Assembly (NCBI RefSeq): GCF_963675165.1
Contig: NC_087382.1
Location: 7,178,315 to 7,242,314, forward strand
Length of the DNA stretch: 64,000 bases
Direction of reading: 5' to 3'
Source of the DNA: Halichondria panicea
Lineage: Eukaryota; Porifera; Demospongiae; Suberitida; Halichondriidae
The notes under the pieces are model-generated. The model saw only the letters and a program-made list of their open reading frames with translations. It had not been told where the DNA came from and did no database searches. Within the stretch, counting starts at the first letter, position 1. Each line of letters starts with the position of its first letter. Of the stretch, positions 47,501 to 60,200 are shown one piece after another. The translations under genes were made by a program, and so were the position numbers.

Positions 47501-50500
47501 TAATAGCTAGCAGTTCTATTAGACAGTCGATTATATTGATCAAAGTTATATTGTTTCGGTTTGATCAGACAAGGAAGGTTTACACTGGATTATTTTCCAG
47601 AAAGTTGTTTTGGCCATTGTCTGTGAGAGGACCACTTTTGCTTTCCAACTCTCCTGTAGGAGATATTTTGTCCGATATTGATTGCTGACTCTATATTTAT
47701 GTTATAATTGCATTAATTTGCAATTTTCCATAATTATACAGAAGAGTAACTCAAAAGTCGTTCTATATCTAATAGAATTATGTGCTACAAAGAGGTCAAA
47801 GCTAGTTGACAATTACTGCTGGTTCTGGCAGTGTATAGCTAGAGGAGGTCCGACAGCTTGCACCCAGCATTAATTTTTTGCTGAATCAGCATTGCAAGAT
47901 GTACCTCTAAAAATAAGTTATATGAAAATGTTGATTCAACAAAGTTAGCGCACAATTGTCCCTCTGGTGTACAGCTTCGCAGCTCTTTCTGACTTTGTGG
48001 CTAATAAACTGCTAGCGTTTAGTGCAAGGTTAACTCATAAGTTTCATATAGACAGTTTGTACGAATTAACAGATGATACTACGAAAGATTTAATACAATT
48101 AGCCATAACTCGAGAAACAAGCTTTAGTTTGCAAATCCACGAATCAAAATCCAAGAGAACGTGGCTTGAAGCCTATTGAAGCTGTTAGCTTTTGTCACAT
48201 CGCAACCATTGCAGTTACAGCTACACATGCAGTCAGCTTTACCGTGTTCCTCGTGCGGCTATGCCTTGAGGCAGCAAGGATACTTTGTCACATCGCAACC
48301 ATTGCAGTTACAGCTGGAATACACACACACACATGCAGTCAGCTTTACCGTGTTCCTATGCCTTGAGGCAGGACCGGTATAGGTATCAACACTTGCAAAA
48401 TTCACCCATTTTTGATAATTATGGTACATTTGTAACGAGTGTTGCAAGCGTGCACTAATCGCTAATGCCTCTCGCCATGTTTTTGCTTTCGCTCAAAAGT
48501 ATTAGAGTGTTATAGAAGAGATAAATAATTTGCAATGTGCTTTGATTGTTTCACAAGAAAGGGGGGTCCACAGTTAATAGTGCATACCGAATGGCCTGTA
48601 GCCAAACAGTGGGAGTAAACCTTTGTCAAAGGCATAATCAGTAGTCTGTGAGATAAGTATTAAAGACAGAATTCAATCACAGAAAGTAGTATCTACATGT
48701 ATAACAACTCTAAAAGAGTTATCAGGGTTTGTGGCTTACCCAGGACCTCAACGAAGAAAATTGCAGGATCTGGGGTTCAAAATGGTTTCTCTTACTCGAG
48801 GTATGTAGCACACATGCGCATTACATCCAGGAATAAGGGGTGTGTCTGCAAGTTCACTAATGGCTACTAAAATAGCTAGCTTCTTTATCAGCTCTTTCTG
48901 ACTCTTGTAGCTAACAAAAAGCTAGCGCTTTAGTGCAAGGCTAACTCATAAGCTGAATAGAAAGTTTGTGCGAACAGATAATGCTATAAAAGATTCTGAA
49001 GAGACTGCAACAGCCTTCAAAGTGAGTCAAACTAGCCATAACTCGAGAAAGAAGTCGCATTGCAACCGTTGAGCAGTTACAGCTGGAACAGACACACACA
49101 CAGACACAGTCAGCTTTATCGTATCCCTCGTGCGGCTACGCTTCGAGGCATAACTACACTGAAAACTACTACATTTACCAGTGTATGTAAATAATTCTCT
49201 AGACTTTCGATGTTTATATGCAGCATCACAGCTAGCAGCATACGGTAGTGTGTGTTTGTTTGTTTCAAAGGTTGTGTATTGTATATGCTTGTACAACTAT
49301 GCCTTAATAGTGTACTTTGTTTAAACACAGTCTATATAATAATTATTATAACTACAATTTACTGGAAAGCACTGCAAATGCTGATGCCTCAGTGGACAGC
49401 TAGCTACATGTACATATGCATGAAGTAGCCTCGGTCCTAGGCTTTACAACATGCGCTGTATTAATTTGTTCAATTTTTCAAAATTAAGGTCTATAATTAT
49501 AATGCATGTGAATGAATCCATGTATGTAATAATTTATAGCACATAATTATAGCACACATACACAAGAAACCAGGATTGTGCAGCCAGTTTCTGTCCTTCT
49601 CCAGAGTGAAATAAGTGCAAAGTGCTGCAAAAACTCTAATACATGCACCTATACTTACAATCTAGATTTACTCTGCAATGACAGGAGCCCATAAATAAGA
49701 GAAGGAGCGGCTAACTTCAACGGATCACGTTTCGTAATTGCCGGTGAAACCACATTTCTTTCTATGAAAGTGACCAAGTGCTTACAAACTGCAGCCCTGT
49801 ATTGCGTATAACACGTGTAGGGATTCAACCACTTAAGTCACTCTGCATTATATGGAAATGCGGTAATAATCACTTACGAAATGTAATCCCCGTAGTCAGC
49901 CGCTCGTTCTCTTATTTATGGGCTCCTGGCAATGATGAGCCACAGGTATTGATAAATAATTATGATTATGAACTCACATGTTCAATTGTAGAGAGAGATC
50001 GGAAAACTGGGGGTAAATCTAACAGTGTCAAAGACTTGAACACAGCTACCATGGTAACCCCAACCATTGCTAAGTAGGTTAACAAAAAGAGACGATCGAT
50101 AACACCTCCAGCGAACTTTCGTAATCTTTGCCAAATCTGTGAATGAGACAACAGAAATTTAAGTACTCCTATGACAATATCTGCAAGCTATTCATATAAA
50201 CATTTATTTAGCCATGGGAAATTATCGTTTTTGATATTAAATTTTGTGTCAAATTAGGGTGACTGTGAATTAGTTCTGTGTAATTATATAAAAAGAATGA
50301 GGGTGCGTGTTATATCTGTTATCTTATATACATGTATATGAGGCCCGGTGCTCTTTGAGCAAGGCTAACTCATAAGTTGAATAGAAAGTTGTACGAACAG
50401 ATGATGCTATGAAAGATTCTGAAGAGACTGCAACAGCTAGCCTTCACTGTGAGTAATACTAGCCATAACTCGAGAAAGGAAACTTGAGTTTACGAACCCA

Positions 50501-52488
50501 CTAATCAAAATCCAATAACGTGGCTAGAAGCCTATTGAAGTTGTTAGGCATTGTATAACCACAGCTGGAATAGACAGACACACAAAGAGACTTACGAGTA
50601 GCTTTGAGGCATTAGTGTTTGCTACATTGTAGTCTTGATCTGTACAGTCATGCTAGCTGTACCTGCATGCGCACTCGTTGATAGTTTTGTACTTTAACTT
50701 GCACACTGACGCTACAACGTAGGGTGAAGGTACATTGTAGTCCTTTACTTGTATGTTGCATACTAAATCTATACGAGCTAGGGTAATCATCAACTCTTAT
50801 ACATAAAATAAACGATACTGCAACAATTAACATTGTATAATAATTTATATGTTTTTTCAGCAGAAACTGTAACAATATATATATAATAATACACATACTT
50901 TTGGTTTCTGTTGTCAAACATACAATACAGCAATTAATGCAAAAGTTGCTGGAAAAGAACCAACCAAAACCTATTATTCTTGATTGTTGGCACATTCTCT
51001 GTGATAAACATTAGACCCTGTGAGTCATGAATATCATGTTGCATTGTTAAATTCACCTCAGAGGAGGCTGGAACCACTTGACCTTAGATAACTAATTCCT
51101 ATTTTTAAGCAACTCCAAATTTCGCATTTTGCTCAGAAGCAGAGACAAATCAGTGCTCTTGTGCTAGCTTCGAGACCAGGCAATTGCTTTTACGCTGATC
51201 TTGAGACCAGGCCGCTTATGGTATCGAGAGCACTGATTTGTGTATCTCTGCTTCTGAGCAAAAATTGGTGAAAATAAGATTTGGCCACCCATTATACAGC
51301 ACTACAAACAAGGCATTAATCGTATCAGGAGTGCATATCAAAGTCAATTAGTGACCTTAATAACTAAGGTCAAGTGGTTCTAACCTCCTCTGAATTCACT
51401 TTTGACAGTGTGTGTGTGCATTGAATAACGTTGTGAGGAGGTACAACAACATCATGTGATGAACTATGGAATTCCAATTAGAGTGTACTCTCGTGCTAGC
51501 CTCGAGATACGGTAGATAATTATTTTTTATGTTGTCGAGTGAATATCTAAAGGCATTTTCTAAGATGAGGTTGGTTGGAGTACTTTTTCTTCCATTTCCA
51601 AGTACTATCATCAATCATGCATGAGCACAATACTTATTCTTCAAGGTGGCCGGTACATTTATGCGTGCACAATGCCAATTCTAGTTAGTACAATGCAATG
51701 CTATAGGAAGTTGGTTATGATTGTTGCTTTACAGAGGATTGTGCGTGCACAGACAAAAGAAAACTTCTAGCTGTTCCTGTCCTAAGCTAGCTAAGCCACA
51801 TTAATTGCTGATGCCTATGATGATCATAATTATAGCACTCCACACTGGTTGTATCGTGACCAACCTACGTACCTAGTTTTGACACCTAATAACTTATCAC
51901 AACACAAGTTTCGCTATCTACACAACCTGCATTGTGTGAGCCACACCACCTTACCATAAAACTTGGGTAGATCAAAAGTGCTCCTGAGATCAGTAAAATT
52001 TCTAACAAAGTAAACCTCAGCCAATCCATTGGCCCCCCAAACATGTGGGTTTCCACCCTCAGATCAAAGCCTCCAGAGCTGACAACATCTCTAGCTGTCA
52101 ACACAACGGCCATGATCCCAAATTGAATGAGCACAATGTTCCAGAGACCACCAAAGTGCTGACTGCCTTCCAACAGTTGACTGCATTAATTAATGCATAA
52201 TTCAAACATGGATAGAGATAGCTAGATCTGAATGTGATTACAGTTTCTAGATATCTAGCGGACTTGTGTGTTGCACCTTTGAAGCAACTTACATAAATAG
52301 GGACTTTCGATCCTTAAACACTTTCACACGCACAGGCATACTGCACTGTAGCTATTGTGTTTCTTTAAAAAATTAATTAACCTGTGGTGCAGAAAGAAGT
52401 AGATGGCCCGCCTCCAAAAGGGAGGCCTTTTGGAGGCAGGCCACGCCCATCTAGTGCGAAAGGTCATGGCGGCCATATGGCCAGACAT
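44518..52488 (-). CDS. SOAT1: Sterol O-acyltransferase-like MBOAT enzyme
   Basis: Ten exons join in phase: 52488-52382, 52180-51955, 50136-49978, 46382-46189, 46100-46052, 45995-45931, 45875-45734, 45606-45508, 45359-45230 and 44723-44518; 458 aa. Recognisable SOAT landmarks are MKSYSFIRENSTKLL, YFYFLFVPTLLYRDHYPR, FADREFYT-DWWN (the FYxDWWN motif, ~312-318), WNVLIYDWL, and SSFMHDYHIAV with the MBOAT catalytic histidine (~367). Most exons encode hydrophobic membrane segments. The family esterifies cholesterol or other sterols with fatty acyl-CoA in the ER. The intron before the catalytic exon has a GC donor (AAG/GCAAGC). The first exon (MSGHMAAM...) is inferred from phase and an in-frame upstream stop, and sits in a palindrome-rich stretch; it is the least certain part. 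Confidence 0.88.
44884..44928. repeat. 15-bp tandem repeat, three units
   Basis: acatatagcggat repeated three times in a SOAT intron. Confidence 0.7.
46470..46876. mobile_element. Foldback element with ~55-bp arms
   Basis: Left arm agagtgtcgaactactgata...gcacaaagtaacgtgac and right arm gtcgtgttactttgtgc...agtagttcaacactctt are inverted copies. It lies in the 3.6-kb SOAT intron 46383-49977. Confidence 0.65.
46968..47692. mobile_element. Long foldback element with ~310-bp arms
   Basis: The left arm starts gagtcagcaatcaatattca and the right arm ends gatattgattgctgactc. The arms match in inverted orientation through aaatatctcctacaggagag, aataatccagtg, aacttgatactg and cgagatatta, with small indels and a ~90-bp AT-rich spacer. 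No transposase. SOAT intron. Confidence 0.7.
47975..48270 (-). repeat. Dispersed repeat R1, copy 6 (inverted)
   Basis: R1 body (agctttagtttgcaaatcca, ggcttgaagcctattgaagc) followed by a duplicated tail: tttgtcacatcgcaaccatt and cagtcagctttaccgtgttc recur at 48280-48370. Confidence 0.6.
48880..49155 (-). repeat. Dispersed repeat R1, copy 7 (inverted)
   Basis: R1 body with agctagcgctttagtgcaag and a deletion joining ctcgagaaagaag directly to tcgcattgcaaccgtt, ending in the ctacgcttcgaggcata head. Confidence 0.6.
50345..50615 (-). repeat. Dispersed repeat R1, copy 8 (inverted)
   Basis: Degraded R1 body (tgatgctatgaaagattctg, ctagaagcctattgaag, tttgaggcatta) in the SOAT intron 50137-51954. Confidence 0.55.
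51055..51394. mobile_element. Foldback element with nested inverted repeats
   Basis: Outer arms ttcacctcagaggagg...aaccacttgacctta and taaggtcaagtggttctaac...cctctgaattca are inverted. Inner arms cagaagcagagacaaatcag and its complement (ctgatttgt...ctctgcttctg) flank a gagaccaggc duplication. Non-coding; SOAT intron. Confidence 0.65.
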
Positions 52489-52747
52489 GACTCAGCCTCC
52501 CGTCGATCCAGGCGCGAGGCCCCTCCCGTTCAGAGAGGAAAACCAAAAGACACCCACCCCCAAAAGATAATCATGGCTAAATTTCACTTTCTATGCTGAT
52601 GGGCACATCTAGTATACATGTACCAATTAAAGGCGTATACAGAGGGAGTTGTGCGTTGGAGGCGCTTTCATGCGTGGTGAATGACGCAGATAATAGATGC
52701 AACTCTATACATTATCTACAATAATTTAATGGTAAACATCTAAACAG

Positions 52748-54204
52748 TCAAGCAACAGGCACAGCCAATTCATTTTGTTGCTCTTGATGCTGCATTTTAT
52801 TGGCTTGAACTTCCTCCATCAGTGCTCTGAAAGATTCCACCGATACCTGGATGTACACACAGAGGGTGAAGATGTCATTGATGATACCATAATTATACAG
52901 TTACAGATCAATTCAGGCATATAGAAGAAATACAGCTCTAGATCTTGCTCAACTGGGCAATTGGAAGCATCATAATTACAATAGCAAGCAACTGAACAGA
53001 CCTGCCCCCTGGGATCCCTTTTCTGTGCCTCACTCCACAGTTCATGGAACACCTCACGACTCATGCTCACTCCAATCTTGTCGAAAATTCCTTGAATAGT
53101 AGCTTCATCGCGGGGTTGGAAGAAATCTTTCTCGTGCACTCCCTTGTTGGAGTAGATGGAAGGATACATGAGCCCGTACGCACCCGACTCATCACCATAG
53201 TTCTAGGAGGAGGGGATAAATCAATTAACACCTCAAAAACTATAGAATGAAGCGTGGCGAAAGCTGTATGTCCAATTAACATCATTCATGTACAGCTATA
53301 CACGTATTTTCTATACAAGACTGACACAAGGGTTACTGCAAGTGTCTTTGAGGGCTTCTAAATTACCGATATGGATACCGAAAAGTTTCAATAATTTTTG
53401 TGCATTTCCGGTCAACAAATAACAAAACGAATAATAACTAGTGTTCAAGCTGGCGCTGTGCTAATGCCTCTCGCCATGTTTTTGCTTTCGCTGAAAAGTA
53501 TTAGAGTGTTATATTAGTTTCTATAATGAATTTTATATTAAAGTTAGCTTATCTATATAAAGTCACTGAGAAGAAAAGACTTATTTACATGCATCTATTG
53601 TTGTATTATGTGGCTTACTAGGACCTCAAGAAAGAAGAAAATTGATTCTTCCAAGATCTGTAGTTCAGTGTATATAATATCTAAGAAGAAAAGACCTGTG
53701 TACATGCATATTGTTATCTATATTGTTATATGGTAGTGTTTTGTGGCTTACCAGGCCTTCAAGACAAAGATGATTCTGCCAGGAGGATCTGGATCTGGAT
53801 CTTGGATATTATTATTTTCTCACACGTGGGGAATGAGCGCGCATGCGCATTACATACACAGGAATAATTAAAGGGTGTGTCCAAAGAGATCAATTTCACA
53901 AATGGCTACTGCTAGCTAGCTGTTTTAACAGATATTTTCTGAGTATTGTAGCTAACAAAAAGCTAGCGCTTTAGTGCAAGGCTAACTCATATGTTGAATA
54001 GAAAGTTTGTGCGGACAGATGATGCTATGAAAGATTCTGAAGAGACTGCAACAGCCTTCAATGTGAGTCAAACTAGCCATAACTCGAGAAAGAAGCTTTA
54101 GTTTGCAAATCCACGAATCAAAATCCAAGAGAACGTGGCTAGAAGCCTATAGAAGCTGTTAGTTTTCGTCGCATTGCAACCGTTGAGCAGTTACAGCTGG
54201 AACA

Positions 54205-54242
<38 letters not shown>

Positions 54243-57200
54243 CAGCTTTACCGTATCCCTCGTGCGGCTACGCCTCGAGGCATAAAAAGGGGAGGATCTG
54301 CATAGAGGTTAAAGATCATAATGGCTGCTGCTTCTGAAAGTATACAGGTTTGCAAGCTCTTTCACATTCATGTAGCTTCCAAATACATGTATAGCTAGCG
54401 CTAGCTTCCCACTAAGCTCAGTAACTCAATAGAAACTTTGTGCAAACAGATGATGCTACGCACGATTTTGAAGAGACTGCAAAAACCTATACTGTACATG
54501 CCAGTCATAAACTCGAGAAAGAAGCATAATTATTCACGAATCCAAATTCACCTGGCTAGAAGCTATAGAAGCTGTTTTTCCACCACATTGTGCAACTGTT
54601 GAGCATGTTACAATTGAAATACACAGAAGAGATAGACGTACACACACACACACAGTCGTATTCCTCGCCTCAAGGCTTAATCAGGGGATAATTATAAAAA
54701 CTCTTCCAATCGTAATTACTGTTTGTAATGCTGTGTCTGGAACTTACCGTATGGTCTGCTACTCTCTTAATCCTGGGGGCAGGGAGGTCACTCCTGATGG
54801 TGGGTACACCATGAGATTGAGTGGTGAGTAGTTTGACCTCGCCAACAATAGCCTTGATCTTTTGAGAAGACGTACGGTACTTTGATTTAAGATGGGGAGA
54901 TGTAGTCTGTCCAATGTTAGCAGCTACTCTGTCTAAGACGGACTGATTGGGCTCCGATTTCCAATTTATTAGGGCCACAAGGTCGGAGCACATGACCCCT
55001 GAGTCACCACCACACCATCGGACAAGCATGTCAAGCATATCTGGAGTTAGGGGAACGTCGAACTGAAAGAACACTTCATCAACATCAGCCGGGGGTATCT
55101 TCCCAATGCCATTCTACGATAGGATGAAGCACAACATTAAGAGGGCACCAAAATGAAACATTACAAGGTTTGGTAGTAAATCCAGTAATTCCAGCCATGC
55201 GCTTGGTTTAGGAGCACCTTACATGCACATGTAATTACAGCGTTGGACTGAAACGTTCCGCCTACATGTACAGTGTGAAGGGAAGTATAATTATATATCA
55301 TAGTACATACTTTGTAAAAAAGGTTACATTGACTACAATACGTTACAGCCATTGCTTGTAAGTTAGACTTGTCTAATTACAAGCAATGGCTGTTAGTTAA
55401 TTGTAACTAACTAGGTCTGTGTATAGTAGAGCTCTCAGCAAGCCATCAAAGTTGCAGAAATTGTTTTTCTTGAGTATGTTTCTGACTGAAGAGAGCAAAC
55501 CAGAGTTAAACACCGAGCTTTGCTCATACGTGCTAGGTCCATTCGTGTGCATTAGTGCCCCTGCACCTGTGTGTCAAGAGAAGGAGTTGTACTCTCAAGA
55601 TATTATTCACACAAAAAACTTTATGAATGTACACATGTTAATACACCGTTAGCAAAAATAATTGTTAATGCAAACTGCACACCAGATTCGTATGTAAAAT
55701 AGAGTGAACAGTTCATGTGTGTGCAGTTTGCTGTACATGGATATGCCGTCAATTCAACTCACTAAGATTATCTGGTTTGACAATGGTTCCGAAAGTATGG
55801 TCCTTGTCTACTTTCAGAGTCTCAGCTAACCTGAGCAGGTACATAATTTTACATGAACAAAATGGCAGCATGATTGAAGTTTCCATGCCCATTTAACCGT
55901 TGGTAGGTTGCTATGCAATTACTGATATTCTCCCTATGCTATACCACCACCACATGTGTACACATACACTCACGGGTCATGCACTTGACCAAGTTGTGGT
56001 TGTGTTTTCTCACGAAAGTCATCTAGCCTCTTGCACACCACTTCAGCGCTGTATACATGTAGGGGGTATCAGTGAAATTGGAAGCTAAAATTACACTAAT
56101 GCAAAAACAGTTTGTGGCCTGCGGAAAGTACATGTATGGGGCTGGCTCCAAAAATAAAAAGGACGCAAAGAAGATGGGTTGTGTAAGGTTGGTTCGAGTG
56201 AGGTCAGTTGTATTGCAACTTTATGCATCGCTCGGGTTTGAGTTATAATTACTTAGGTACAGCCCTCGTGCATGAGAATAACATATTTATAGCCGCAAAG
56301 ACAATAATCAAAGCTAGTTGCTGTGTACAAGATCAGAGAACGTGATGAGTTTTGCTAGCGAAGCTGGAAGCTTCTACGCTGTAGTATTGTGCTAAATAAA
56401 TACGTCAGTGCCAGGATTTTGATGTTTGCTCTCTGTAATTGCCTTCGTGGGCTGTAACTCTTATACTTACTATAGCCATACTAATTTATTATGCTCACCT
56501 CTTTTCTGAGTCTCCCTGCCAGTGCAGTGCTGTGTTAGCTCCACTCCCACTGTTGTCATGAGGTGTAGGTACTCCATATAGACTGCTCTTAGTGAATTTA
56601 CTCCAGTCATAGTCTCTGTCCACTATCTCACTAACATCCCAGTCATTGTGACTCTGTACGTGCACACACAACTAAAACTATACAGCATTATTGCAGTTGG
56701 ATCTTAAATGAGAGAGGCACATGCAAATAATACCATAATAAAGGAAAGAGATTGGAAACAAAAGCGCTCTACGTACACAGACTTGATACTTGCGAATGGC
56801 TCATTAGGTTACGGTACTGTTTCCTCATGAATATGCATGATTTTTGTAAAACTATAAAAACCATGATTGAGCATACTATAATATCAGAGTGTCGTACAGG
56901 GTGAGGGGGATAACCCTCCCCCTAATTTAGCATTCAGGCACTACATGTAGTTGTATGATGAGAACTCTTAGGCAATCAAAACTCACCTGAAGAATAAACC
57001 TAAGACCACTTAATCAGCACATTTTTTCCAGGCACGTCCCTGGGTCGGCTAATGGTGCATACTAACAGTAAAAAAACCGTATACCTTTTTTTTAGTAAAT
57101 TATTTGGTAGACCCTCCCTTTCAATCTTTAAAAATTCCTGGATCCGCTCCGGCCTGCCTTTATTTCCCCCTTCTACTTCAAAATCCTGTATGAAACCCTG

Positions 57201-60200
57201 ATATTATTCTGTATCTTCCAGTGGAAGCTCTGAGCGATCATCAAGTTATCAAAAATACTTATAGCTCTGTATTTTTGCTCTTATACGATGCTTCTGGAGG
57301 GTGGCTCGAAGAATTTTTCTTCCCAGGCCGATTAAACCCACACAAAAATCAATAATAACTTATACTTAAAATGGCGGTCAGAGCCAAGGAAAACAGCCTC
57401 CTGTGAGCTTTCAGTAGCCTTTTTTCATACCTGCATACCCGGCAATGTGGAAAAGAGGCCAAAGTTGAGATCAGTGGTTTAGGGGGAGTGAAATTTTTTG
57501 ATGGTAGTCCCAAAACAAACTACAAGGAGACTGGGCCACCAGCTAAGTCACTTTCGCTCGTAGACTGCCACCTAAGTAAAAGTGTCTATTAGAGCAATGA
57601 AAATTAATGACTACTGTGTTTCAGCTGGACTTCCAGCTCTTTCTAGCTGCTCACGATCACTAGATCTAGCTCATGTAATTAATGAGCAAACAGTTTACCG
57701 TAACCATAATTTCCTACTTGGATAGCCATGGTAGAGCAATATAAAAAACAGGATTGGCACCATTTTAGTAGCTGTTTAGGATTTGGAACGTATTTTCACT
57801 CGTTTTCAAATGTCCTATATCTCTGCAGAAAAGGATTAGATCTGGAACTATACATCGCATTGATGTACGTGTGTTATGAGAATCAATCATATAGACATAC
57901 GGAAAAGTGCAGAATACTGAGTAAGACTTGGATAACTTAGTAAGTTGAGAGACGTAAACGACAGATTTGACACGTACGTCTCTCTCCCTGCTAATTTCGG
58001 TACTTTCCCCTGCCAATCTGAATTATTACATGGCAAATATATTGTAGGGACTATAATTGTTAAAGCCAGTAGGGATTGGCTAGAATAAATAATACAGTTT
58101 CTAAAAGTACTAATAACACATACACTGCACCCAAGATAAGAAATAATTATAGCTTTTACTTTCTTATAGAGGTCTCTCCCGGCAATGTACTCGTGCTCTA
58201 CCTCAGAGGCAGTCTTCTGAGGATTGACCATGTCCCCTGCCGACTCAGTCCTGATGGTCTTGAGGCCAAAACTAGTAGATAGAGGGTTCAATCCACTTGG
58301 TAGTCCAGGCGATTGGTTGTGGGAGGACCCTAGGGGTGCCTTTTGATTGCTATTATAAATGGCCTCTTGTTGGTTCACACAGACATGCTCAAATTTTGTC
58401 TTCGGAGATGGGTTAATCAGATCTACAGCCTGGGGAAACAGAGAAGAGAAGAGTGACGGAACTCAGTCATGGAGATAAAGTATTACGGAACATAGTAAAC
58501 AGACAAATTTACGGTATAATTTACTAAGATTTTATGTTCGTAGTACGATTATTGATTATTCTGGGTAATTTAAAGTGCATATGCACTATCACCCATGCAA
58601 TAGGTACCAGGCCGTATGTTAATCGGCCTGGATTCGAGGCTAGACTACAACAACTTGGTTTTTTAAGTGAAAAATCGCCAGCATGAGAATTGAGATCTGT
58701 TGAAAAGGTTGAAACAGACTGCACTATTCCTTTATTGCCTGACAACTGCAAAGATCAAGGATCAAGCTGTCCGTTTGCTGGTAGTAACTAAGCTATATAG
58801 GTCCATACATATTCTATTGGAGACGTGTAAGCTAGTATATTGAAGTTGTAAGTGTCGCACAAACCATTTTCAATAAATTCACTCACAGCCATGGACGATA
58901 TCGTTTTTATGCCAAGACGTAGGTCCTTATCCGGTGGAGCAGCAGCATGGGAGAGTCGGGGCACTCCGGGCTCTGGTCTCGTCATACCTAAATGGAATAT
59001 AGCATGTCGTATATTTATGTGCATGTACATAGTATTGTACAGGAATGTACCTTCTAATTTACAGCATGTAATTTGTTTTTGTGACTCTAACAATTATTTT
59101 CTGGGAGTGATTGATTACCTATAGAACGTAGTAGTTGGCAATCGATCATAATTTTAACCAACTACCTATGGTTATACAATACATTTAGCATGGCTTCAAG
59201 CTCAATGCTGCTGTTGTTGCTATACATTCGATAGAAGACTACTTTGGGAACAGATAATTATAGCTAGATCACAAACGTTATAGGTCTAGAAACTTTGAGG
59301 CAGAGCGGCTGTATATTCAAGGCAACCAATAACTGATTTCGTTCTTTTTACTAGATCCATCCTATTCTAAGAATGAACCCAGAGGAGATCGGACATCACT
59401 TGAGGGTCATAATTACATTCTAGGCCAAATTGCTTTACATTTTTGCTGATTCAGCAGTAGCGTCTGCTGTGCTTCTGCTAGTCTCATAAATCAGCCGCCC
59501 TCGAAAAGAAGGACGACATAATTATGAGTGTCTATGTTTTAGAGGGCGGCTGGTTCGTGAGACCACATTTTTCTATCGCTGAATCTGTTGTGTTTGTGAT
59601 GGATACTGGACCTAACCCTATGACACAGTGAGATCCATACTGCTGAGTCAGCAACAAAAGTAAAAAAATTTGACCTGGAGTGTAATCATAGTGAACCATC
59701 AAGTGGTGTCCGACCTCCTCTGAACCAAGCGCTGTCAATGTCGTTCCAATTACCATTTCCAATGTGCTGCAATTAATTATAGAACAAACAGTACCGACGG
59801 TATAGTTTATGTCTGTTTATACGTCCTTGACAATGCAATCATATAAGTCATAGCCTCGAATCCAGGCCGATTGAAATACGGCCTGGTATCTATTGCATGT
59901 GTAATTAATCACGTACTATCTACTACTCACTAGCTAGCTGGCCCTCAGACAATGGTGTTGTCGAGAAGGCTTGCACGCTAGTCTGAAACCAGAAGAGGCT
60001 CTCATCTACCTTTATGGTTGGATGGTCGTGACGTTTGAACTTGACTACAGCAAGTCTTTGACTTTGGGCTTCCAACTGCAACCATAGGACCATCGTAAGG
60101 TAGATGAGAGCCTCTTCTGGCTTCAAAATAGTGTACAAGCCTTCTTGACAACGCAATAGAGAGCATAAGCCACAGCTTCACAGGAGATTAAAGTATAACG

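Noticed and set aside
52384-52599. Plus-strand R/P-rich frame (VQKEVDGPPPKGRP...)
   Set aside because: Starts at GTG, has no recognised domain, and lies antisense to the inferred SOAT first exon. Kept only as a note.
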